A model generated the notes under the pieces. The model saw only the letters and a list, made by a program, of their open reading frames with translations, did not search any database and had not been told where the DNA came from. A stretch of DNA of 64,000 nucleotides, taken from contig OY294068.1 of the NCBI GenBank assembly GCA_958510875.1, positions 14,361,282 through 14,425,281 of the forward strand, in the 5' to 3' direction. This document shows, in pieces, positions 1 to 13,400 of the stretch (positions are counted from its first letter, which is position 1; every line of letters starts with the position of its first letter). The position numbers and the translations under genes are program-made. This DNA is from Endomychus coccineus. Its lineage: Eukaryota; Arthropoda; Insecta; Coleoptera; Endomychidae.

Positions 1-642
1 TGTATGAATAAAGTAAACAAAGTGACTTTTTATTTTCAGTATTCAGAAAGAATATAGTAAGTTGAAAGTTCTTATAACACGCTTAAAAACGTTCCAATTT
101 CCTTTTAAATCATTTTTTAAACGCCTTTGGGTTATTTTCCAACCAGTATCAAGAGAAACTTGCAAAGAGTATAATCAGAATACACATTTTGACATATCTA
201 TTGCATTACGACTTCCGGTTTAGCGAGAAATTATCTTAAACATTAATTTATGAATGAATCGCTTTTTTCGCCTTTTTTGTTGAAGTCAAAATGTTCATCG
301 TTTGTTTCATTTTGACTGGTTGGAAAATAGAGAAACAATGACAGAAAAGAAATCTTGTCAACCTGTATATTGCATGAATGACATTTAGCTTGTAAACGTT
401 GACATTTTACGCGATAGTACATAACTCATATAATTGTAAATATAAATTCCTATTGATATAAATACCTATAGATAATTGCATCATGTTCATTTCTTCCTAC
501 CAAATCAAGATCATGAAGCTACGAGATTCTTATTACGTCATAAAATTACAAAATTTCAATATTTGCCAGTTTTATCAATACCTAACTTACTTGTTATCTC
601 AAACATAAATAGAAGTATTGATCCCACGAACAACTTATTGGA
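1..642. other. 3' flank of the hemomucin-like gene
   Basis: AT-rich sequence downstream of the minus-strand hemomucin stop codon. No convincing gene is visible on either strand. An AATAAA on the minus strand lies near 28-33 and could be a distal polyadenylation signal, but this is only a string match. Confidence 0.4.
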
Positions 643-1410
643 TTATTTCGTTTCCGTAGATTTTGGAGGAATTGTTTTTTGTGTGTTATCAACTACCTTA
701 CCAGTTTCTGCAACCGGTTTTTGGGCCTGACCGCCTGTATTTGTAGTAGGGTTTTGGTTTTGCACTGCTGGCTTTGTTTGAGGAATTGATTTTGGAGGTA
801 CAGTATTTGGTTTTGGGGTAGGTGGTGGAGTATTTGATTCTGGGACAGTCTTTGGAGTTGGAGGTGGCGTGGTTGGTTTTGGTACGGTTTTTGTCGAGGG
901 ACTTGCGGTTGCTGGTGGATTGGTTGGTTTTGGAACCGCTGTCGTAGACGGACTTGGAGTTGGACGAGGAGTGGTTGATTTTGGTACAGATGGACTAGGG
1001 GTTGGAGGTGGGGTCGTTGGTTTTGGTGCGGTTTTCGTAGTCGGCTTTGGAGGAGGAGGCGTTGTAGTTTGTTTGACTGTCTCTTTTTTCGGCTGTGGTG
1101 GCGGAGTGGAGTTTTTCGTTTCTGAGCCGGTTTTTTCAGGTGCGCCGAAGCAAGACCTCTTTTTTAGAACGTGTAAATCGACGTCTTGCTGCAAATGACT
1201 CCAACCGACATTTTCGAGAGGAATACGAGCCATGTAATCGTTGAAAGGCGATCCCAAGTATAATGTATTTTTAGAAATCAGAACCTCACAAATTGCGCTT
1301 AAGCTGTTATTGGAATGGATGCTGTCTAAGATTTGGCCACTGTTGGAAATGTGTAAGATGGTGGTGCGATGGGTTGATAAATAACTAGAGGTGTAGTGGA
1401 AATGACCCAC
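643..1410 (-). CDS. Hmu: Hemomucin exon 5: propeller end plus mucin-like tail
   Basis: The acceptor TTACAG precedes GTGGGTCATTTC and the exon enters in phase 0. The first about 95 codons finish the propeller (LYLGSPFNDYMARI). The rest is low-complexity: repeated KPTTPPPTPSPS-type units rich in Pro, Thr and Ser, the composition of O-glycosylated mucin stalks, with a KNST sequon at the boundary. It ends at TAA 645-643. The antisense open frame rich in Gly/Val is an artefact of this repeat. Confidence 0.85.
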   Translation of the reverse strand: MGHFHYTSSYLSTHRTTILHISNSGQILDSIHSNNSLSAICEVLISKNTLYLGSPFNDYMARIPLENVGWSHLQQDVDLHVLKKRSCFGAPEKTGSETKNSTPPPQPKKETVKQTTTPPPPKPTTKTAPKPTTPPPTPSPSVPKSTTPRPTPSPSTTAVPKPTNPPATASPSTKTVPKPTTPPPTPKTVPESNTPPPTPKPNTVPPKSIPQTKPAVQNQNPTTNTGGQAQKPVAETGKVVDNTQKTIPPKSTETK

Positions 1411-4400
1411 CTGTAAAAAAATTATTCACATTAACCTTGGAAGTAGATATCAGACTAGAGTAGGCTCAGTTTAGCTAGGCTGCTCTAGCAGAGGGTTTGT
1501 ATTTTGATGAAATGTATAGACAGTCGTAGAGAGCACATAGAACAAATCTACCTAGATCATTCTGTGACCTGTATACCCTATTTTAGCAGGTATCTCTACA
1601 TAGTTGGCCTAGCCAGAGCTTCGAGCGACAACCCTTAGAGCTCTATGATACGTAGACTTGTAGACTTCCAAAAAGAGGTCCAGCTAGAGTCAAAGATGTT
1701 AAACAGTAACCTAGAAACGGATCTGGCCGTCAGTAAGTGATGCAGAGACTGATAATTCCGATATTTGCAAAGATGTCAACACTGTCTACCGTAGGGGGCA
1801 CAGTAACCTAATGCTGTCATTTACACATTCAAAACAATAATATTCTTGTGTTACTATTAGTTGTGGCAAACGGAAATGGCCAATATATTAATATATATAT
1901 TAATCTTCGATTAAATCGGGTCTTCGAGTAGTAGTGTGAAGATAGATATATTGGTTGTAAGATTCGGTTACAAAAAACCCGATCTATGCTGACCAAACAG
2001 AATTTCTGGAAAAATCTATATTACCGTTCTACACTTCACTACAGTTAGAAATTTAAGTCTTTAAAAGTGAGTAGCACTATACCAGCTGTCAAAAACACAT
2101 TTGAATTTGATGCATTTGCATAAATTCAATATTAGGTAAGCAGAGGGAGTCTACCCAAAATCTAAAAACATGGCAAGTGGTCTACGAAACAAAAACGTTT
2201 GGAGACCTCTGCTCTAGAACATCGTAGAAAGGTGGGAGATCTCTCTTCTGTATAGATATTTCCATGGTCGGTGTTCATCAGAAGTCTCGTCTGTTGTTCC
2301 ACCACGAGAGATTCCAGATAGGCGGACTAGATGAGCTCAAGCTATTCACCCTTTCATAGTGCAGTCCGTCCAATAAACCAAAATACGGATCATACAATCA
2401 CAAAATCGAAACCTTCTCTTTTAAAATGTAGCGATGAATCTTACTTGAGATTGGACCGAACACTAACTACTACTACTAACCTGCCTGGGTTTACCATCAG
2501 TGGCGCCTCGTGAATTTTTGAGAGAGGAGGCTGGACATGAAACGTTTTTGTAAAAATATACTCTATTCACAGCCTTTTAACCTTTGCACAGCGACCGTAC
2601 CAGCTACTTCAATGACAAAATTAATTGTTACCCAGCAAGAACCAACGTGGAGGTATAGAGTTTCTCTTGGCAAAAAAATTTTTTGTTCGTTTTTTCTTTT
2701 ATTTTTTTTGGATTTTTAATATTTTCTTCTTTTTTTTGGAATTTTTCATATTTTGTTTTTTTTAATTAATTTTATAAACTTTTTTTTATATATTAACGGA
2801 ATTCTACGGTCTTTAGTTTGCGAAAAATGATCAATAATATTATCAAAAAATGTATCATTTTGTTTTAAGTGTTTTACTAAATCTTTTTCAATAGATATCA
2901 AACTAACACTGTATAAACGATTTTGGCTCATTGTATTTCGCATGTAAGTTTTAATTCGTTTGAGAGTAGAAAATGATCTCTCCACCGATGCCGACGTGAC
3001 AGGAATGGTGACTGTCAAACAAATTAGTTTATAAAACTGAGGTAAAACTTGTTGCAAATCATTATCTATCATATATTTTATCATATCGGCGTCAGTGTCA
3101 TACTGGCCTAAAATATCATTATCCGAGTATATAACGCATAATTCATTGTGCCGTGCTATTTTATCAAAAAATTTATATTTAAGAACTAAGTTATCTTAAA
3201 GTGTATTGGGGAACTCTTTTGAAAAAGATTCGAAAAATCTTCTATTCGTCAAGTCAAAAAACTTCAATTCATGTAAATCGGAAAATCGAATCTCAATTTG
3301 ACCTTTAATAGTATCTAAAATTTCATAAAAAAGTTGTTTATAATGTAGTTTCTTGTCTACCAAATTAAATGTTTCCTCCTTTTCGCGGGAGGAGCCTCAT
3401 CAGTTGAAAAATTTTCAAATAAAATATTAAAATGAAATTCTGTATTACGGAAACTTGAAATTTTTCCAATGAGATGTTTCAAACGATCTCTTGAATAAAT
3501 TATTTCAGTGAATTTATGTTGTAAAATTTGAAAAATAAGATCAGTTTGTTCAAATATTAATTTAAAATTATCAAGAAAAAACAAAAATTCTTCATTTTCT
3601 AAATAAGATTTAAACCAACATTTAATGAAACCTGATCTGTTGAAAAGTCATCACTGTTTAATACAAAATCAAATGTTTCAATTAATTTGTCTTTATTTTT
3701 ATGGATGGTAAATACTGCACGTGATGTAAAATTCCATCGAGTTGGAGCATTACAGGGAAATCAATGATTTTTTTTTCATCTTCGTCTTGTCAATACTGCT
3801 ATTAGTATTAACAAGGATCGATTTTGATAGTTACCTGACATTACTAATACTTTCAAATCCGGTAAAGGCCGTTTATTTAAAAGAAACACTTTTATCATAT
3901 GTTAATTCACTAAATGGATTTTCTAAAAGGCAGCAACTAACTCACCAACACTCATTTTAAATTTACAACAGACAACAATCTAACCTTACTTCGCGTGGCG
4001 GGACAACACATAAACAAGCACTGACTGACCTACTCAACACGTCTCGTATTTCATAGATTGCTAGCGGCTGCCGCAGGCTAGCCTCCAGAGGGTGTCGCTG
4101 ATTTACCCAGTTGGCGTTCGGACTGGTAGGAAAAACGGCAATTGCGTTGAACAACACATGCTCAGCGTTTGAGATATATAGAGAGTCTAGCCTCAGGGCA
4201 CTGTTGCCAGATTAAAAATAACTACTGAGAACGGGGAATTAATTGTAAAATTTTAAAAATTATCAGATAAACAGGAAATAAAATGGAGAATGATCATTAA
4301 GATGAATTGGTGAGGAGGCTGAGCCTCCTTAGCCTCCTTCGAGGAGCCGCCACTGCTTGCAATCCATCGTAGGGGTGGTAAAATCGACGAAATTTGCCAA

Positions 4401-7400
4401 TTTTGCACCCCTATATGTTATTTTGCAATTTCGAATGCACCAAGGGGGTTTTTTGGGCCGCTGAATATGATTCCAAGGCCAGATTTACTATGAAGTAATT
4501 TTAAAATGCAAAAATAACAGAAATTTAGAAGCGTGTTAAATTAGCCATTTTTGTAAATGTCCTACCCCTACGATGATATTCGAGTAAATCTGGCTTCGGA
4601 ATTGTATTCAGCGACCCACAAAACCCCTTTTGTGCATTCGAAATGCCAAAAACACGTAAATTGCAAAATAGCATATCAGGGGTGCAAAATTGGCCAATTT
4701 CGTCGATTTTACCACCCCTACGATGGATTGCAAGTAAATCTGGCTACGCATTCGTGTTCAGCGACCCGAAAAACCCCCTAGGGGCACTCGAAATGTCAAA
4801 ATACCCTTTTTTGTAGAAAATACAATTCAAGATTTGGAGATTTCGGGCCATTTTCACCCCCAATGGGTGGGGTTGGGGTTCCCAAGAGGTTTTAAGGTGT
4901 AGGAATGATCCTGAGAACCTTCTGAAGCTAATGCAAAAAAAAGTTTTGATTCGAACTTACATGTTTTTTTTTTATTTTCCGGTTCATAGTCTGGACTAGA
5001 TCGTTAATATGAGAAAAATCGGTTTCTTCCTATCAGACTTTATTTTTTTATCGAACAGCGAAGTTGTGGAACTCTTTACCTAGAGCGGTATTTCCCTATT
5101 CCCATAACCTTCAAACCTTCAAGAAAAATTCGAATGCCTATCTCCTCTCCCTACATCCCATCGCTGGCTCACAAGATGTTCCTCGAACATTATAGGTTTC
5201 CCTCTCGTGTAGTCAATGTATAAAAATAATAAATTACCAGAAGCTAACGGCTACCACTATCGATTTTTTGATTGACTGTAAGTTGTATCAACATTGTGCG
5301 ATTTATTTTCGCTGTATTTTCCAAGACTCAGAATACATACATCAGATGAAGACAAGTAGCGAACGCAAATGTACTTACCATGTAAACCGCTCGTTTGAAT
5401 ATGTCATGAGGATACAATTGATCGGCACTGCTGAAAGCTTGTTGTATCGTTCCCATTAGTCTTGCAAGGAATTTCCGGATCAACGGGAACTCTCCTAATA
5501 CTTGTATGATATGGGGATGATCGGCATCGACGGCGAAGACTATGGGTACCAAAAATCCGGAACCGCCATCCGATTGTAAGTTATCGGTTAGGCCTGGCAA
5601 ACCATCCACGAAGACGTCGTGAGTGCCTTTCTTCTCTCCCTTCAGATGATACCTGAGAATACGGTTGCGAGACGTTTCTGCTACCAATACAAAGTCTTCC
5701 TTTTCCGACAATACGACGCCGTTTGCAAACTGAATTCCGTCAATTAGAACTGTGTTCTTCTTTGTTCTTGAATCGTAATGAATCAATCTGAAAATTAAAA
5801 CAGTACGTCAATACACTGGCGAATATACCGTCCTTAGCTCAATTTCGAAAACGTGTAAAAAATATTTGGGATCAAATGTTAAATACGAATTTTCATGAAG
5901 GAGACAATATAAATAATCTTAATCACAAGTATTTGTAACCCGATCGCGAATTAATGTAATAAAAGTACCTCCTTGGAATGGTTACTATACACACCCATTA
6001 TTCCGAAGAAGATATTTATTTATTTAATTTACTTAAATTATTTATTTTATTTATTTTAATTATTCTATTTATTTTATTTATTTTATCTATTTTATTTATT
6101 TTATTTATTTTATTTATTTTATTTATTTATTTTATTTATTTTATTTATTTTATTTATTTTATTTATTTTATTTATTTTATTTATTTTATTTATTTTATTT
6201 ATTTTATTTATTTTATTTATTTTATTTATTTCATTTATTTTATTTATTTTATTTATTTTATTTTATTTATTTTATTTATTTTATTATATTTATTTTATTA
6301 TTTTATTTATTTCATTTATTTCATTTATTTCATTTATTTCATTTATTTCATTTATTTCATTCATTTCATTTATTTTATTTATTTTATTTATTTTATTTAT
6401 TTTATTTATTTTATTTATTTTATTTATTTTATTTATTTTATTTATTTTATTTATTTTATTTATTTTATTTATTTTATTTATTTTATTTATTTTATTTATT
6501 TTATTTATTTTATTTATTTTATTTATTTTATTTATTTTATTTATTTTATTTATTTTATTTATTTCATTTATTTTATTTATTTTATTTATTTTATTTATTT
6601 TATTTATTTTATTTATTTATTTAATTACTCCAGCTCAACGGGAGAAATCCCTTGGAGAGCTTAGGAGTACATTCAAACCGATCATCTCGTAGAATCTACA
6701 TATTTCGAATATTGGAGAAAATAATAACGTGTTTGTTCTGCAGAGTGCTAGATAAAAAGTTTCTGCGGTACGGGTGCGAGCAGGTGAAACGTGTAAATTC
6801 AGCTTTGATAAAATCACAGGACAGTCAACGAGGTTATGAATGACCTTATACAGAAATAGAATACTATGAATTTCCCTACGTTTATAAAATTCTACGCAAG
6901 AGAATCTATCTAATAGACTGGTGGGAAAAACCAATAAATGGATAATTACCATCAACTTTGAAGGCCAAAGATCTTAAGAAACACCGTTTCATGTGCTCTA
7001 TTTTGTTTATATAAATTTGATAATGGGGGTTCCACACAACTGAAGCATATTCGAGCTTGGAACGAACAAATGAATTGTATAATATTATTATTGAATCACT
7101 TTTGTTAAATAGGCGGCAATTACGGATAACAAAGCCCAGCATTATGTAGGCGCTAGAAACAATTGATTCAATATGAGACGCAAATTACAATTCCACGTCA
7201 AACAAAACTCCCAAGTCTCTAAAACTATAGGAAGGAGCAAGGGCTGTGTCAACAAGTTTGTAATTGTACATAATAGCCGTGAAATTGTAAATAATGGGCG
7301 TAATTTTCTTGGTGAAAGTCATTACAGTGCACTTACTAATACTAAGCTCCAGATGTTTGATTACACACCAAGTACTGATTGCATCCAAGTCATGCTGCAG

Positions 7401-10400
7401 TGAGATACATATATAGAATGCTTTACTACCGAGTTACCAAGTTTTAAATCGTCTGCGTAAAGAAGATAATAAGACAAATGAAGAAATGTCATTGATAAAA
7501 TAAATTGAATAGGAGTGATCCAAGTAACTGCCCTTGAGGTACACCTAAGGTGGCATGAAATGAATACGATGTAAAACCTATATTCTCTACATATTGATAT
7601 ATATCACTTAGGTACGAATTCCAAAATTCGATCAAATGGTTTGTAAATCCAAAGTTAGACATTTTATCAAATACTTTAGCAAAATCGAGATAGCAATCAA
7701 TCTGGCCACAGTTGATCTGCCAGGCATGAACCCATGCTGCTCTGGGGACATCTGCAGTTTTACATGATTGAAAGTAGCATCATATAAGATATATTCAAAT
7801 ATATTGCAGAAGTTATTGATTGTGGCAATTGGGCTATAATTAGTAACCTCATGTCTATTACCTTTTTTAAAAACCGGTACTAATTTTGAAACTTTCCACA
7901 GATCCGGAAAGGGAAAAGTATGCGATTTTAAGGCTAATGAATATATAAATGTCAGTGGATCTGCGAATATATTGATGCAAGTCTTTTTGTAAACTTGAAT
8001 CACTTCAGAGGGACTAACTATTGAAAGAGATAGAATATTATTATTGAAGTTATTATTATTATTATTGAATTTATTTGAAGGTTTATTATTAGTTGAATTT
8101 AGAGTCAATATAGACACTTTGGAAGTACTTTGCAAAGACATTAACAATATCATGAGGACTAGAGTAGCTAAGATTATCAAATTGAATGTGTTCAGGAATA
8201 GAACTGCTTTTAGTTTTGGTATGAAAAAGTCACCAGAAAGATTTGGAATAACATTTTATGTTATTTTCCATTTTTTCTATATAGAGCCTAAGGGGTCATT
8301 CACAAATTACGTAACGCAGTTTTGGGGGGGGGGGGGTCATGGATTCGTTACATTTTGTGACGTAAATACAAATACATTTTTCGTTTGAATATTGCATTTA
8401 AAATAAATGAACTAGTCAATTCATTATTCCGTGCAATGACTTTAAATTTTAATAAAATATATAAGTATATTTAATATGGTTAAATATCAATAAACAAAAT
8501 CTATGATAAAATAATTATTAAAATTGTGATTTTCACTAATATAATGAATAAATGTAACAAGTATCGCAAATTGCTGATGAGCTCCATGAGAAAGCGAAAC
8601 AGCTGTCCAGAACTATTACTTTTTAATGTTACTTTATCACTAGTTAGTTTATTTACTAAACCAGAGAAAATCGAAAGTTTTAATAGTTATTTAATTTATT
8701 ATATTATTCAATCAAAATATCGAATTATTTACAAATATTGTAACATTTTGTAGCTCACCTGCCAGTGCCATCTGCAAGGATATCGAAGATACCATCGTTA
8801 AGTTGAAAATTGGTAGTAGAATCACTCCAAAATACGTCACCATTGCAAGCTACGGCTAAACTGTTTGGTAATTTTGGCACCTTTCCGTTGATTTCTTGTT
8901 CGATGGAAACAATTTGTTTCTTTTCTCCTGTAACAATTTAACGTTAAAATATACTAGATTACCAAAGGACAACAATATTGTTTTATTTATTTCAAAACAA
9001 GGCCATAATTGCACTACAAACTTGCAGTTTTGCAGGAGCAGTGGCGGAACTACAATGCGCGGGACCCCGCAACGCGGGGGGGCCCAGAGCTATAGGGGCC
9101 CAAATGCATCATGAAAAGAGTGAAACATTCTCGAAACTGATAACCGACTTTACCAGCAAGCGCAAAAAAAAACAAACAATTCTAATACAAAACATTTTGA
9201 AACCCTTAGCAAGTATTGCAACCTCCCACATCTGTTTGTCATTACTTTTGACGCACTGACTCGACTGCCTGAAAACAAAGAAAAAGGCCCCTCTCTGACA
9301 CTCTGCAGAGCACTTGTCGAAAATTGTTTGGGTAGGTTGATCAGTGACAGTGTTACGTCGCTAATTAACGCCACTATATATTATTTTATATTATTTAATT
9401 ATGGATGTACTTCCCAATTTTACAACCGTCTCGTGACCGTCTCGTCCCCTCCGGTAGGTACGTTCATTTGTTTCATGTTTTCAGAACTATACAAACCCAA
9501 ATATTTATTATTTATGATACCTCTCCAGATGTTATTTATGACCATTTCTTGGCGCATCGACAATTCGGGTTTTTCCATTTGAAGTATTTGAACCTTTCTT
9601 CTTACACATTCCTCAGTAATAGCATGTTTTCCACCACTTCCTTCCTGTCACCAATAAAAACCTACCAATTTGTAAACTCCACCCTCTTCTACTTTTCTAT
9701 TAGATTTTAAGTTTGTTAATTTCAAGATACCTATATCTTGTGAATGTGTGGGTAAGTTTGAAATTTGCATTCAACTCGAATTCGTCACAAAATATTAAAT
9801 AAATAAAGTGTTAACTGTGGTAGGTAAGTTATATTTTCAGCTTTATTTTTTAATTCAAATACGGAAATAAAAGATGTGATTAGAGATTTTGCAAATTTGA
9901 AATCCAGGAGGACGGATTTTAAATTTTGAATATATTTTCTTTTGTTAAGTTTTAATTGTTAATAATGCAATTTTGTTCCTTTTTGTTATTTTTTAATAAA
10001 AATATCAATAAAAATTTGTGTTTCTTTTGTAGTAGGGGCCCGAATAATATTTTGCGGGGGGGCCAAAAAATCGAAGTTCCGCCACTGTGCAGGAGTGTAA
10101 CTAATTGACTCCTTCAAACTAACTGCTAAACTAATATAATTATTTCAAAAGTAGACAAGCAAATACTAAAAAGAACATCTGGACTTCAAATCGCGTGGTA
10201 AATTATTGAACTCATTTGTCGCTATGAACTTCAGATTGATTCATAGAATATAAAATCCCAGGAAGAGGTATACCGGAGGTGTATAATATAAATGTGATGG
10301 GAGACGCCAGTTTAAGCGACTACGAACGACTGCTTAGTTTTGGATTCTCGATTATAATATTGTTTTAGACTCCATTTTATGTCGTTTAAATGGTTAACTT

Positions 10401-13400
10401 GCTCTGTCGTTACTGTAGAAACAAGTTGACTTTTTTTAAGGTGAAAAAAAGAAAGTTCTCGTATAGATAGATACGTAAAGTGTAGTTTTTTTTGATAGTT
10501 GTGCAAAATAGTTATTTGTGTAACTAGTGCAAAAAGTGTATATTTGTTACACGAAGCAGAAAGATGCCGAATTGCACACAACATTTCTTCTACGATTAAA
10601 TGTTTCAAATTTTATTGAAGGGTATTTTATCATACAAGAAATATTACTTGAGGACTTTTTCAAACTTATTCATTGTTCCAAATCATAATTGCTCAAATAA
10701 GTAATTTATAAACATGGCCAAATATAGTAAAATTCTAATGCAATTTTAGATTTATAGAGTAATAAATCTGCTGTAGCTTCATTTGCTGTTCCAATTATAT
10801 CTGAAGGAGGACGAATAGCTTCTTTCTCACTATCCGAACTGATTTTTAATATCATTACAACAAAATATTAAAACTTTAAGCTGACAACTTGAAATTAATT
10901 ACGGAAATTGTCACTGTCAGAAGTAATTCGTAGGTAACTATGATATGCTTTCGTTATAACAAGATTTGGGTAAATCAAAATTAAGAGTTAGCAAAAATTC
11001 AATTGTGGAAGCCGTTACTTTGTGATAGTTTATCATTTTAACGAAATAATAAATAAAACTACTTTGTTTTACTATCACTGATATTTAATATAGTCGTTAC
11101 TATAGTTTTAACACTAAACATCATCTTCAGACGAAAAAAAAATTTTAATTAGAGTTAACAATTTTTCTTTTTAACATCAAACAACAACGTTTTGAAGGAA
11201 ACCTAAGTACCTGTAGTTACCACGTTCATACGTTTTACTCAAATTACAAGAATAAATCTTATTTTTATATTACACTCGTAATCAATAACGTATCAAAGTA
11301 TTTTTTGCACTAAAAAGTTGATAGTGTCAAAAGTGTGCGATCGTAGAAAAAGTCTTTTTCAATTCTTTATACTATAATTGTTCGCTATAACGTCTTTTAT
11401 TCTTTGCAAAGGAGAGGTAAGAGTTTCGATTATTTTCCCGTCGGAAATACTATATTAGGGTCTGTGTTAACACATTAATGAATTGGGCAAAATATACATG
11501 ATCCTTCGGCTTTCTGATTAAATGGGACAGATTCCAAGGAATTTTGATTTTTTTTTTAATTATCATCGCAGCTTAGTTTGTAATAGTAACAACAGGTCAT
11601 AGATAGCGTAACTATAGTCCATTTTAAGATAAATATTATGCTTTATATTATGTGCAAATGTTCATCTTCGTTCTTTCGCCAAGATTTTGACGCTTGTCAT
11701 GCAACACACGGTATTGCATATAATCTTATCAGTACATAGCCTAGACCTTTCAATGTCACTTGACAGCAACAACAAATTATATGGATTGAACGACCCTGAC
11801 TGCAATAAAAGTACATAAAAATCGTACATAACTTATCAAAAGTTAATAAAGTCATAAAACCATACACAATGGTACAGGCTCAGCTAAAGTCTTAGTTGTG
11901 GTATTTAATTTAAATACGACATTAGTATCTTCATACAAAACAATTTTTATGTAAATATTATAACAAGGATCTCCTTTTTGACATATTATCCTAAGGTTTT
12001 GAAAGCATAAAACATACTCTATAATAAGAATTATCTTTGTATATGCATATGCTTAAATGTGTATTCAAATAGTTCAATTACATTGTTATTCTTCATTATA
12101 TTTTAATTATTTCAAATTCCAAACATTATACATGCAGTAGAAAAACTGAATGCATAAGTAATGGAAATTAGTTTAACTTAACGCTCACATCAACTAGCAA
12201 ATACTACTAAACAGTACTAAAGTGTACTACCAACTTTGAAAGAAACTATTAAAGATGCATTATAATAAATCAGAAACATGTTAATATTAAAAACAGACAA
12301 AACTCGTTATTCTGGATTAAACGTGAAATATATTAATGACTCAATAACATTTCCCAACTTATCTGGACACAAAGCTAATTATAGGAACCTGATATCGATA
12401 AAATGAACATTCGTGCAATAAAAACGATTAAAGATCTGTTGAATATTCTGTAAGGAGTCATTGTTGGTTCACGTTATGAATTATAATTTCAATGAATTCA
12501 ACGCTTATCGCATTTTGTGTAAAAAAGTACAAAATATGAATGACTAATGCTATAAAATAATTACCATATTAAATGTCTACCATTGTTGATATAAAAAATT
12601 CTAATTCAGGTATCTCAGATTAATGGAATGTAAATTTGTTTCTACAGGTGCAAAGTTTATCTACTTAGCCTAATTTGACTGGCTTGGTTCAAGTCGTTTT
12701 AGCTTGTTTTCAGATCATGAAAACCAGTATTTGTTAGTTTGTGTAATAAAACCACAATTAAATTTAACACTCAACTAACCTACCTTATGATTCAACATAT
12801 CTGACGGTTTTTTGGAAGCTCTTGGCATATTTTCTTAAAAATCCACAGTATTTACGGGTCTATAAAAATGCATTTCAAGTAACCTCCTGAGAAATAATTG
12901 TAGAGGGTCAGGTGATCTTGCCTACCACTCTGTTCCCTTATATGTAAAATAAATATTATCTTTAAAAAATTTGTACTATCACTAAATCGGGATTTACTCT
13001 TAAAATACAGCGACGAACCTTCCTTCGGAACATTGGAAGCTCTAGAAATGTGCAATTATAAGATCATTTAATGAATTTTGATTCAACTTCGATTGAAAAT
13101 AATCCATTATTACAAAAGGGTAAAGTTCGAATACCTACTTTTCCTCAGTCGATCGCTTATTAAGATTTTATTGATTAAATCTTGCAGTTTAGAATTCACA
13201 CTGTACTGAACATGTCCGGCAGAATAATGAAAATAATGCTGACGTGATTTATTATTTGCAAACAAAGAATGAGAGGAAATGGTTTAAAGTAAGTGTAAAT
13301 ATAAGATCATTTAATGAATTTTGATTAAACTCCGACTGAAAACAATCCATTATTACAAGAGAGATAACTTTTCCTCAGTCGATCGCTTATAAAGATTTTA

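Noticed and set aside
869..1198. Gly/Val-rich plus-strand frame opposite hemomucin
   Set aside because: Antisense shadow of the Pro/Thr mucin repeat.
5978..6664. 228-codon FIYFIY open frame
   Set aside because: Produced by the TTTAT microsatellite; no start context, no homologue expected.
8325..8337. Run of 12-13 G as a possible G-quadruplex
   Set aside because: A single homopolymer within a GTCATTCACAAATTACGTAA-type repeat; no further G-tracts nearby.
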